Of a stretch of 64,000 nucleotides of DNA, positions 56,345-64,000 are shown one piece after another. The notes below the pieces were generated by a model. That model was given only the letters and a program-made list of their open reading frames with translations. It searched no databases and had not been told where the DNA came from. Origin of the DNA: Methylobacterium sp. W2. GTDB lineage: Bacteria; Pseudomonadota; Alphaproteobacteria; Rhizobiales; Beijerinckiaceae. Where the stretch lies: positions 1-64,000 of the forward strand of contig NZ_VMOA01000026.1 of NCBI RefSeq assembly GCF_020662345.1, read 5' to 3'. The position numbers were made by a program, and so were the translations under genes. The first letter of the stretch is position 1. Every line of letters starts with the position of its first letter.

Positions 56345-57589
56345 ATGCCTGACTTCAACGAGTCACCCGAGCGCGTCATCGCTCCGGTGCCGCGGATCAC
56401 GATCCAGGCATTCTGCGAGACGGGGGAGACGGCCGCGTCGATCGAGGTGGCGGGGAGCGACAGGCGGCTGCAGAAGGCCCAGATCAAGATCCAGATGGGC
56501 GGCGGCCCCGCCGCCGTCGAGGCCTTCCGCCACGCGCCCACCCCGAACGTGGTCATCATCGAGACGCAGGGCGCGAAGTCGCGCCCCCTGGAGATCCTCG
56601 ATTCCCTGGCGGAGGTCTGTGACGAAGGGACGAAGGTCGTCGTCATCGGCCACGTCAACGACGTCCAGCTCTATCGCCAGTTCATCCAGCGCGGCGTGAG
56701 CGAGTATCTCATGGCGCCGGTGGAGCCGATCGTCCTGATCCAGGCCCTGTCCGACCTGTTCACGGCCCCCGGCGCCAAGCCGCTCGGCCGCACCATCGCG
56801 GTGGTCGGCGCCAAGGGAGGTGTGGGCTCCTCCACCATCGCCCACAACCTGGCCTGGACCGTGGCGCGCGAGCACGGGATGGCGACGGTCATCGCCGATC
56901 TCGACATCGCCTTCGGGACGGCGAGCCTCAACTTCAATCAGGACCCGCCGCAGGGGATCGCGGAGGCGGTCTTCGCGCCCGAGCGCCTCGATTCCAACCT
57001 CCTCGATCGCCTGCTCTCGAAATGCAGCGACAACCTCTCGCTGCTCTCCGCGCCGGCCACCCTGGAACGGACCACGGACCTGATCGAGCCGTCCTTCGAC
57101 AACCTGATCGACCTCCTGCGCGCGGCCGTCCCTTGCGTGGTCCTCGACGTGCCCCATACCTGGTCGGCCTGGACCCGGCGCCTGCTGATCTCCTCGGACG
57201 AGATCATCGTCGTCGCCCAGCCCGAACTCGCCTCCCTGCGCAATCTCAAGAACCTGCTGACCCTGCTGCAGCAGAACCGGCCCAACGACGCCAGGCCGCG
57301 CATCGTCCTCAACAGCGTCGGCGTGCCCAAGCGTCCGGAAATCTCGGCCGGCGAATTCACCAAGGCCCTGGACGCCACGCTGACGGCGACGATTCCCTAC
57401 GATCCGGCCCTGTTCGGCACGGCGGCCAATAACGGTCAGATGATCGCCGAGGTCCAGGCCGGCGCCAAGGCCTCGGACGTGTTCTCCGAACTCGCCGCGC
57501 GCATGATCGGCCGTCCCGAGACCCGCCGCGTCCGCGGGAACCTGTTCGAGCCTCTCCTGTCGCGTTTGTCCCGCCGCAAGGCGTCGTGA
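56345..57589 (+). CDS. cpaE: Tad pilus localisation ATPase CpaE (TadZ)
   Basis: 414 aa. N-terminal receiver-like domain (about 20-145), then a MinD/ParA-type ATPase with deviant Walker A GAKGGVGSST (155-164), IADLDIAFGTASLNF and VVLDVPHTWSAWTRR. It places the pilus machine at the cell pole. ATG 56345. Confidence 0.94.
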   Translation: MPDFNESPERVIAPVPRITIQAFCETGETAASIEVAGSDRRLQKAQIKIQMGGGPAAVEAFRHAPTPNVVIIETQGAKSRPLEILDSLAEVCDEGTKVVVIGHVNDVQLYRQFIQRGVSEYLMAPVEPIVLIQALSDLFTAPGAKPLGRTIAVVGAKGGVGSSTIAHNLAWTVAREHGMATVIADLDIAFGTASLNFNQDPPQGIAEAVFAPERLDSNLLDRLLSKCSDNLSLLSAPATLERTTDLIEPSFDNLIDLLRAAVPCVVLDVPHTWSAWTRRLLISSDEIIVVAQPELASLRNLKNLLTLLQQNRPNDARPRIVLNSVGVPKRPEISAGEFTKALDATLTATIPYDPALFGTAANNGQMIAEVQAGAKASDVFSELAARMIGRPETRRVRGNLFEPLLSRLSRRKAS

Positions 57590-57616
57590 TGGTCCTGCGC
57601 CGTCTGGAGGCCCGTC

Positions 57617-59065
57617 ATGTTCGGTAGACGAAGCTCGGCCTCGGAGGTCCCGGCGGCGATCGCGGTTTCGTCCGCGCCACAGCCGCAGGGTCCGCTTCCC
57701 GTCTTCGACGACCAGCCGGGCGTGGCGAAGACCCAGCGGGTGGAACGGCTCGTCCCGCTCCGGGAGGCGGTGAAGTCGGAGGATTACTTCCGCACCAAGA
57801 GCATGATCTTCGGGGCGCTGATCGAGGCCATCGATCTGGCGCAGCTCTCGCGCCTCGACGTCGAATCGGCGCGCGAGGAGATCCGCGACATCGTCTCGGA
57901 GATCATCGGCCTCAAGAACATCGTCCTGTCCATCGCCGAGCAGGAGGAACTCCTCGACGACATCTGCAACGACGTCCTCGGCTACGGACCGCTCGAGCCG
58001 CTGCTGGCCCGCGACGACATCGCCGACATCATGGTCAACGGCGCCAACCGGGCTTTCATCGAGGTCGGGGGCAAGATTCAGCTGACCAACGTGCGCTTCC
58101 GCGACAACCAGCAGCTGATGAACATCTGCCAGCGCATCGTCAGCCAGGTCGGCCGGCGCGTCGACGAATCCTCGCCGATCTGCGACGCGCGCCTGCCCGA
58201 CGGGTCCCGCGTGAACATCATCGCGCCGCCGCTCGCCATCGACGGGCCGGTCCTCACGATCCGCAAGTTCAAGAAGGACAAGCTCACCCTCGACCAGCTC
58301 GTCACCTTCGGGGCGATCTCGCCCGAAGGAGCCCGCATTCTGCAGATCATCGGTCGCGTCCGCTGCAACGTGGTCATTTCCGGCGGTACGGGCTCGGGCA
58401 AGACCACCCTGCTGAACTGCCTGACGCGCTACATCGACGAGGACGAGCGCATCATCACCTGCGAGGACGCGGCCGAGCTGCAGCTGCAGCAGGCCCACGT
58501 CGTCCGCCTCGAGACCCGGCCCGCGAACATGGAAGGGTCGGGGCAGGTCACCATGCGCGACCTCGTCAGAAACTGCCTGCGCATGCGGCCGGAGCGGATC
58601 ATCGTCGGCGAGGTTCGCGGCCCGGAGGCGTTCGACCTGCTCCAGGCCATGAATACCGGCCATGACGGCTCGATGGGCACGCTCCACGCCAACTCGCCGC
58701 GCGAGGCGCTGGCCCGTATCGAATCGATGATTACCATGGGCGGGTTCAGCCTGCCCTCGCGGACCTTGCGCGAAATGATCGTCGGGTCGATCGACATCAT
58801 CGTCCAGGCGACGCGCCTGCGTGACGGTTCGCGCCGCATCACCCACATCACCGAGGTGATGGGTCTTGAGGGCGACGTCATCATCACCCAGGACCTGTTC
58901 GTCTACGATGTGCTCGGCGAGGATGCGAACGGCCGGCTTCTCGGGCGCCATCGCTCCACCGGCATCGGCCGTCCGCGCTTCTGGGACCGCGCGCGCTATT
59001 ACGGTGAGGAGAAGGCCCTGGCAGCCGCCCTCGATGCGGCGGCCTACGATGCCGGCCACTCATGA
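57617..59065 (+). CDS. cpaF: Tad pilus motor ATPase CpaF (TadA)
   Basis: 482 aa, VirB11/GspE family hexameric ATPase. Walker A GGTGSGKT (256-263), Walker B region [20 protein letters not shown], Asp and His boxes, and [20 protein letters not shown] in the N domain. Drives pilus extension and retraction. GGAGG 6 bases before ATG 57617. Followed by tadB after 10 bases. Confidence 0.96.
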   Translation: MFGRRSSASEVPAAIAVSSAPQPQGPLPVFDDQPGVAKTQRVERLVPLREAVKSEDYFRTKSMIFGALIEAIDLAQLSRLDVESAREEIRDIVSEIIGLKNIVLSIAEQEELLDDICNDVLGYGPLEPLLARDDIADIMVNGANRAFIEVGGKIQLTNVRFRDNQQLMNICQRIVSQVGRRVDESSPICDARLPDGSRVNIIAPPLAIDGPVLTIRKFKKDKLTLDQLVTFGAISPEGARILQIIGRVRCNVVISGGTGSGKTTLLNCLTRYIDEDERIITCEDAAELQLQQAHVVRLETRPANMEGSGQVTMRDLVRNCLRMRPERIIVGEVRGPEAFDLLQAMNTGHDGSMGTLHANSPREALARIESMITMGGFSLPSRTLREMIVGSIDIIVQATRLRDGSRRITHITEVMGLEGDVIITQDLFVYDVLGEDANGRLLGRHRSTGIGRPRFWDRARYYGEEKALAAALDAAAYDAGHS

Positions 59066-59075
59066 ACGCCTGGCT

Positions 59076-60044
59076 ATGAACGCCCTGCAGATGCCTCTCG
59101 CCGTCGGGCTTGCGGCGGTCGCGGCCGGGGCCATCGCCTATGTGGTGCTGACCCCCCTCCTGTCGGGGGAGAACCGGGCGGCCAAACGCAGGCAAGCGGT
59201 CAGCGTGGTGACGTCCCCCGCCCATCGCGCGGTCACGGCCAGCCGGCGCGAGCAGGTGGCCAAGAGCCTGAAGGAGGTCGAGGCCAAGCGCGGCGGGACG
59301 GCGATCACCCTCGAACTCAAGATCGCCCGGGCCGGCCTGGATTGGACGAAGCAGAAGTTCCGGGTCGTCTCCGCGCTCATGGCCGTCGTTGCCGGCCTCG
59401 TCATCTTCGTCCTCACCGCGCACAAGCTCGCGGCGCTGGCGGCACTTTTCGCCGGCGGGTTCGGTCTGCCCCTGTGGATGCTGAGCGTCCTGCGCAAGCG
59501 GCGCATCAACGCCTTCATCACCGAACTGCCCACCGCCATCGACATCATCACCCGCGGCGTGCGCGCCGGCATCCCGGTGGGCGACTGCTTCCGCATCATC
59601 GCGCGGGAAGCCGAGGAGCCGATCCGCGGCGAGTTCCGCCAGGTGGTGGAATCCCAGACCCTCGGTCTCAGCCTCGGCGACGCGATGGTGCGGATGTACG
59701 AGCGGGTGCCCGTCTCCGACGTCAATTTCTTCGCCATCGTCATCGGCATCCAGGGCCGGTCCGGCGGCAACCTCTCGGAAGCCCTGAGCAACCTCTCCAA
59801 GGTCCTGCGCGAGCGCAAGAAGATGGCCGGGAAGATCCAGGCCATGAGCATGGAGGCCAAGGCGTCCGGCGGCATCATCGCGGCCCTGCCCTTCATCGTG
59901 GCGGTGCTGACCTACCTGTCCAGCCCGGATTACATCTCGCTGCTGTGGACGACGGATACCGGCAAGATGGCCCTCGTCGCATCCGCGATCTGGATGTCGA
60001 TCGGGGTCTTCGTGATGAAGAAGATGATCAGCTTCGAGGTCTGA
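59076..60044 (+). CDS. tadB: Tad pilus platform protein TadB
   Basis: 322 aa, type II secretion F-like inner-membrane protein with an N-terminal helix (VGLAAVAAGAIAYVVLTPLL), a helix pair near 110-150, the GspF-domain ELPTAIDIITRGVRAGIPVG and two C-terminal helices. Pairs with TadC as the platform turned by CpaF. ATG 59076 is used; an in-frame longer version overlaps cpaF. Confidence 0.94.
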   Translation: MNALQMPLAVGLAAVAAGAIAYVVLTPLLSGENRAAKRRQAVSVVTSPAHRAVTASRREQVAKSLKEVEAKRGGTAITLELKIARAGLDWTKQKFRVVSALMAVVAGLVIFVLTAHKLAALAALFAGGFGLPLWMLSVLRKRRINAFITELPTAIDIITRGVRAGIPVGDCFRIIAREAEEPIRGEFRQVVESQTLGLSLGDAMVRMYERVPVSDVNFFAIVIGIQGRSGGNLSEALSNLSKVLRERKKMAGKIQAMSMEAKASGGIIAALPFIVAVLTYLSSPDYISLLWTTDTGKMALVASAIWMSIGVFVMKKMISFEV

Positions 60045-60050
60045 CCGCCC

Positions 60051-61013
60051 ATGTTGTCCCTCATCGGCGAAAAGCTCATCGATCCGCGCTTCATCGGCAT
60101 GGTTCTGGCCGGGGTGGCGGCTGCGGCGACCGCCTTCGCCCTGCTGCAGCCCCTCATCGAGCCGGACAAGCTTAACAAGCGCATGAAGCTGATCGGCGAC
60201 GAGCGCGAGGAGTTGCGCCGGCGCGAGCGGGACCGGCTCAACAACCGGTCGACCCTGCGCGTGGCGCCGAAGGCGTACATGAAGCGGGTCGTGGACCAGT
60301 TCAACCTGAGCCGCTGGCTCGGTACCGATACCGCCCGGCAGCAACTGGTCATGGCGGGATACCGTTCGCCGGGCGCGGAGACCGGATTCCTGTTCTTCCG
60401 CATGGTCACCCCGATCGCGGTCGGACTGGCGGCGATCTTCTACCTCTTCGTCCTGAAGGTGCTGGACTATTCCGTCACCGTCCGCCTCATGATGGTCATC
60501 GCGGCCCTGCTCCTCGGCATCAAGGCGCCCGAACTCTACCTGCTCAATGCCACGAAGAAGCGCCAGTCCGAGATCCAGGCGGCCTGGCCCGATGCCCTCG
60601 ATCTCACCCTGATCTGCGTCGAATCCGGGATGTCGGTGGAGCACGCCATCCGCCGGGTCAGCATCGAGGCCGTCACCCAGTCGGTGGCGCTGGCGGAGGA
60701 ACTCGCCGTCACGGCGGCGGAACTGTCCTACCTGCCCGATCGCCGCCTAGCGTTCGAGAACCTCGCCAACCGTGTGGGCCTCGATTCCGTCAAGGCGGTC
60801 GCCACCGCGCTGATCCAGGCCGAGCGCTACGGCACGCCCATGGGCCAGGCCCTGCGCGTGCTGTCCCAGGAGAGCCGCGACCAACGCATGAACGCCGCGG
60901 AGAAGAAGGCCTCCGCCCTGCCGCCGAAACTGACCGTGCCGATGATCCTGTTTTTCCTGCCGGTGCTGTTCGTCGTGATCCTGACGCCGGCGATCATCCA
61001 GATCTACCGCTGA
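60051..61013 (+). CDS. tadC: Tad pilus platform protein TadC
   Basis: 320 aa, second F-domain platform protein. Helices near residues 15-35, 115-160 and the C terminus (LTVPMILFFLPVLFVVILTP), with the F domain AWPDALDLTLICVESGMSVE between. It starts 6 bases after tadB. Last gene of the contiguous cpaB-tadC run. Confidence 0.94.
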   Translation: MLSLIGEKLIDPRFIGMVLAGVAAAATAFALLQPLIEPDKLNKRMKLIGDEREELRRRERDRLNNRSTLRVAPKAYMKRVVDQFNLSRWLGTDTARQQLVMAGYRSPGAETGFLFFRMVTPIAVGLAAIFYLFVLKVLDYSVTVRLMMVIAALLLGIKAPELYLLNATKKRQSEIQAAWPDALDLTLICVESGMSVEHAIRRVSIEAVTQSVALAEELAVTAAELSYLPDRRLAFENLANRVGLDSVKAVATALIQAERYGTPMGQALRVLSQESRDQRMNAAEKKASALPPKLTVPMILFFLPVLFVVILTPAIIQIYR

Positions 61014-61587
61014 GGCGGCGCTGCTCTCCGTTCTCCCAACCTTCGACAGCGGACGAGATCGAAAGCGTCGGAGCGGACACCCGGTCTCGAACACGGGTTA
61101 TCGGGCGACCTCATTCCGAAGATCCTCGGGGTGAAGGGGACGTCCCCCGGCATCTCGGTCGAGACCCCGTCCGGTGCCGTCATGTCCGGCACGCTCGACA
61201 CCCCTTGCCTGTAGTGGCTGGGAATTGGCCGGCCGCTCCATCCGGTCGCAGGTCGATCGGAGTCAGTCGTCCGGCGGGATGAAGGGACACCGCCAATTCG
61301 TGCGGCTCTCATTCCTCCATCCAAAGTATGTGCCGAATATACCCCGTCTTGGCTGCGATTGGCATGGACTATTTTTATCTTCTCTTCGATGTCGACTGCT
61401 GTCGATATCCTGAGACTGTGCCAGGCAAGCCCGATTGATTGCTTCCGCTCATCGAGGCGATAGTACTTTATTTGCAATTGCCGTCTTGGTAGGATTCTGA
61501 TCTTTAACTGCGGCAAGTTACAGCAGAAGATAGTCGTATCTTCGCAGTGCACGATTTGATTTCAGGTGTTGTGGCAAGGAGCGGGTC
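61014..61587. other. Gene-free stretch before the RTX gene
   Basis: 574 bases without a convincing gene. The second half (from about 61320) is noticeably less GC-rich than the flanks. Open frames on both strands lack ribosome-binding sites and family resemblance. It probably carries the tadC transcript end and the promoter of the RTX-repeat gene. Confidence 0.5.
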
Positions 61588-62754
61588 ATGCCTTTGGTGG
61601 AATACACATACGGATCTGCATTTGATCCGAACTTTAGCTTCGCCATAGCGATCTCGAGCGATATCTACGACTCGGATGAGTCGAAATATAAGTTTCGCGC
61701 CCAAATCAATACCGACGCCCACGGGGATGTCATTTCTCAGTTGTACAACGGCACCAACAATCTGTCCGAGGACTATAATCTCGGCGCCGGTATCGTAAGC
61801 TTCCATATGAATTTTTCCTCCAACACTGGAGGCGTGACGTTAAATGGCTATGACTTCGATGACACCATAAGCGGAGGAAGTGGGAACGACGCCCTCTCGG
61901 GCGGCGCGGGCAATGACACGCTGCGGGGCATGGGCGGCGCCGACATGTTCTCGGCCGGGGACGGCAACGACCGCATCGTGGTCCGTGAGGCCGGCGCGAG
62001 CGTTTACGGCGGCGAAGGCCATGACAAGCTGTTCTTGCAGGGCGCAGACACATTCAGCTTCAGCGACGATACGTTGTCGAGCATCGAGACGATCCATGTG
62101 GGAGCGGGCTCGAACCTGGATCTTTCCGCTGTCACCACAGGCGTGACGATCGTCCTGGCAGCGAAGATCGGCAATCCCAGCAACATCGTCGGAACCCATG
62201 GTGACGATGTCATCACCGGCGGCGGGGGATTCGTCTCGCTTCGAGGTGGCGACGGCGACGACGTTCTCAAAGGCAGCAGCGGAACCGCGTCCATGGCCGG
62301 GGAGGATGGCAACGATGTCATTGCCGTGGGTGAAGGGGGCGGCTTTGCCAGTGGCGGGGACGGCAACGACGTCATCGTCGGAAGCGACGACGTGTACAGC
62401 GTTCTCCATGGTGACGCGGGCAATGACCGGATCGAGGCCGGTGATGCCGGAGCAACGATCGCGGGCGGCGCGGGCGCCGACAAGCTGTTCGCCGGTGCGG
62501 GCGACGACACCTTCGTCTTCCAGGCCGGCTTCGGCCGCGACACCATTCAGGAATTCGACGTCAACAACGACCATATCGTCGTCAGCATCGCCGGTATCGA
62601 TTCCGATGATCTTGTCTTCCGTTCACTGAATGGCGGCCAGAACACGCTGGTGACGTTCGATGGTGTCGATGGCAGCAACAAGATTTTCCTGCACGACGTA
62701 ACGGTCGCCCAGCTGGAAAACGGTCCCAGCGACCTGTTCCTGTTCGGCGCCTGA
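61588..62754 (+). CDS. RTX-repeat calcium-binding protein, probably secreted
   Basis: 388 aa, acidic, no Sec signal peptide. From residue ~85 on it contains GG-x-G-x-D nonapeptides (GGSGNDALSGGAGNDTLRGM; GGDGDDVLKG; GGDGNDVIVG; GDAGNDRIEAG; GGAGADKLFAGAGDDTF) that form a calcium-bound beta-roll, followed by a C-terminal QEFDVNNDHIVVSIAGI type I secretion-like end. AAGGAG lies before ATG 61588. No exporter genes are adjacent. Set between tadC and tadD, it may be a surface adhesin cooperating with the pili; that is inference. Confidence 0.86.
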   Translation: MPLVEYTYGSAFDPNFSFAIAISSDIYDSDESKYKFRAQINTDAHGDVISQLYNGTNNLSEDYNLGAGIVSFHMNFSSNTGGVTLNGYDFDDTISGGSGNDALSGGAGNDTLRGMGGADMFSAGDGNDRIVVREAGASVYGGEGHDKLFLQGADTFSFSDDTLSSIETIHVGAGSNLDLSAVTTGVTIVLAAKIGNPSNIVGTHGDDVITGGGGFVSLRGGDGDDVLKGSSGTASMAGEDGNDVIAVGEGGGFASGGDGNDVIVGSDDVYSVLHGDAGNDRIEAGDAGATIAGGAGADKLFAGAGDDTFVFQAGFGRDTIQEFDVNNDHIVVSIAGIDSDDLVFRSLNGGQNTLVTFDGVDGSNKIFLHDVTVAQLENGPSDLFLFGA

Positions 62755-62884
62755 TCCCCGGCCCGCCCCTACGCTGTTCCGTGTTGGTCCCGAGACATCC
62801 CGGAACGGCCGGCCCGCCCGCTCGCGGTCACCGCATGAGCCGGGATTGCCCGACGCAGCGCCTCGCTCGTCGTGGCATCGCCGT

Positions 62885-63754
62885 TCAGCCGCGCGGCACC
62901 TCACCGGCGAGCGAACGGCTCGGGGATCTCGGCGCTTTCGGTGCCCGAGCCTGGGCGGTCATCGCCCGCAGGGAGGCGGCATTGGCCGCCGCCTCTTCCG
63001 GGGTCAGGTCACCCCGGGTCAACTCCTCGGCTTCCGCGAGCTTGCCCCTCAGCCCGAGGACCAGGGCGAGGTTCTGGCGCACCCGTGCATCCGCGCGCGG
63101 CTGGGCCACGGCGTTGCGCATCACGGCCTCCGCCTGATCGAGCTGCCTCGCCAGAGCGTAGGAGAGACCGAGATTGGACAGGACCGTGGGATCGTTCGGC
63201 TGGATCTTCAGCGCGGCCTCGTAGAAGCCCTGCGCGCGGGCATGGTCGCCCATCTGATCGGCCACCGCGCCCTGGGCGGAGAGCACGCGCCAGTCCGGCC
63301 GGGCCGGGGTATGGGCGTTCTGGAGCACTTCGGCGGCTTCGGTGAAGCGTCCGACCTCCGCCAGGGCCTTGCCGTAGGCCGCCAGCACGGCCGAGTTCTT
63401 GGCGTTGCGCAGGGCCGTCTGCTGCAGCACGGCCACGGCCTGCGGTTTCTGGTTCGTCGCCTTCAGCGCCTGCGCATAGCGCAAAGCGAGGCCGACATCG
63501 TTCTGGTCGGCGTTGTATTTCTGGCCGAGGGCGTCGACGTCGCGCAGGGTCACCGCCTCGCGGCTCGGCGCGCGTCCGGAGTTGGAGAGGGTGAGCCCGC
63601 CGATCGAGCCGGTGGTCTCCGGTGAGCGTGACTGGCAGGCGCTTGCCAGGAGGCCGAGCAGCGCCACGCCGGCCAAACGCAGCGGGAGCGACAGTCCCGT
63701 CCGGACCGGCAGCGATGACGAGGATTGGGGCTGGTCTGAACGCAACGACACCAT
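62885..63754 (-). CDS. tadD: Tad pilus TPR lipoprotein TadD
   Basis: 289 aa. Lipobox LLASAC (cysteine near 39) then tetratricopeptide repeats: DVGLALRYAQALKATNQKPQ, AVLAAYGKALAEVGRFTEAA, DWRVLSAQGAVADQMGDHAR, DPTVLSNLGLSYALARQLDQ. It acts as a pilotin for the secretin. It is on the opposite strand to the rest of the Tad locus. ATG 63754 is preferred over a GTG 3 bases earlier. Confidence 0.9.
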   Translation of the reverse strand: MVSLRSDQPQSSSSLPVRTGLSLPLRLAGVALLGLLASACQSRSPETTGSIGGLTLSNSGRAPSREAVTLRDVDALGQKYNADQNDVGLALRYAQALKATNQKPQAVAVLQQTALRNAKNSAVLAAYGKALAEVGRFTEAAEVLQNAHTPARPDWRVLSAQGAVADQMGDHARAQGFYEAALKIQPNDPTVLSNLGLSYALARQLDQAEAVMRNAVAQPRADARVRQNLALVLGLRGKLAEAEELTRGDLTPEEAAANAASLRAMTAQARAPKAPRSPSRSLAGEVPRG

Positions 63755-63816
63755 CACGTGCTCCGCACGAGCCTGCCGGTCGACGCTTCACGCCGCCGGT
63801 CGCGCAGTGATAGACC

Positions 63817-63839
63817 GTTAACCCTAATCGCCGGTTAAC
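63817..63839. promoter_or_regulatory. Inverted repeat GTTAACC-N9-GGTTAAC
   Basis: A perfect 7-base inverted repeat with a 9-base spacer, 63 bases upstream of tadD. It has the look of an operator for a dimeric regulator; TTAA half-sites also resemble CtrA elements. No experimental basis. Confidence 0.35.
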
Positions 63840-63900
63840 CCGACTTCAGGGCGTCCAAGGGTCAGCCGGCCGCGCCACGCAATGCCCTCGAGATCCGACC

Positions 63901-64000
63901 CTGCCCCATCTCAGCGCCGACGATCCCGCCGCCCTCCCGATCTTCTGCATCCGCAGCGAGGACTGGACCAGTTTCGAAGCGGAACTCGGCGCGAGGCACA
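63901..64000 (+). CDS. Start of a further gene, truncated by the window edge
   Basis: One frame stays open to the window end and reads LPHLSADDPAALPIFCIRSE, then DWTSFEAELGARH. The style recalls, weakly, the N terminus of M17 leucyl-aminopeptidase-like proteins. No ATG, GTG or TTG lies in this frame between the upstream TAG (63811) and the motif, so the start is uncertain or a base is missing. The ATG at 63882 is in another frame. Confidence 0.3.
   Translation, partial: MPHLSADDPAALPIFCIRSEDWTSFEAELGARH

Noticed and set aside
56363..59059. An 898-codon minus-strand open frame over cpaE-cpaF
   Set aside because: Antisense shadow of two certain genes, with the same composition signature as other shadows; no ribosome-binding site.
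61004..61552. 182-codon minus-strand frame downstream of tadC
   Set aside because: Starts in a low-GC region without a ribosome-binding site, overlaps the tadC end and has an irregular Cys/Arg/Pro-rich translation.

Overview
The window looks like the chromosome of a Methylobacterium-type alphaproteobacterium (Hyphomicrobiales). The reasons are a high-GC background, a formaldehyde-activating-enzyme homologue, a LOV-domain hybrid histidine kinase, an NDUFS4-type complex I subunit, two tandem MetY-type homocysteine synthases and a full alphaproteobacterial Tad/Cpa pilus locus. The genus call is inference from gene content only.

Layout. 1-2900: rplM-rpsI with its terminator, then an 800-base block of three 267-base tandem repeats. 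2.5-6.6 kb: a thioesterase and a CoA-binding protein, then a sharply AT-rich two-gene island (a phosphoribosyltransferase-like protein and a NADAR N-glycosidase-like protein), then an MFS carrier. 6.9-21 kb: two MetY paralogues flanking a receiver protein, a GGDEF-EAL protein, a TrmJ-like methyltransferase, a Fae homologue, icd, a LOV histidine kinase, glgX and a SHOCT protein. 21-25.4 kb: a minus-strand surface-sugar operon (GT61 transferase, rfbF, rfbG, SDR). 25.8-31.4 kb: tRNA-Pro, an NDUFS4-like gene, small proteins, a GST, an MBL-fold hydrolase, a luciferase-like monooxygenase and a coupled pair of tiny membrane proteins.

31.5-34.96 kb is a complete 3.45-kb mobile element. It has 19-base inverted ends of IS1 type, an 8-base target duplication and an IS1-family transposase. 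Its cargo is unusual and includes an AT-rich, translationally coupled three-gene operon. 35.1-50.2 kb is housekeeping: ffh, rpsP, rimM, trmD (split by two antisense genes), serC, serA, mtnA, a MaoC protein, ychF, a VapBC-like pair, pth and rplY. 50.5-63.8 kb is the Tad pilus locus: pilA, cpaA-F, tadB, tadC, an RTX-repeat protein and tadD, preceded by an aspartic protease and a CpaC-N-domain protein. The last 100 bases appear to open a further gene.

The two best candidates for an undescribed system are the phosphoribosyltransferase/NADAR island (3567-5122) and the three-gene operon carried by the IS1-type element (33163-34425). Both differ strongly in base composition from their neighbours and have tightly packed genes. 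Several families of palindromic intergenic repeats are also scattered through the window.
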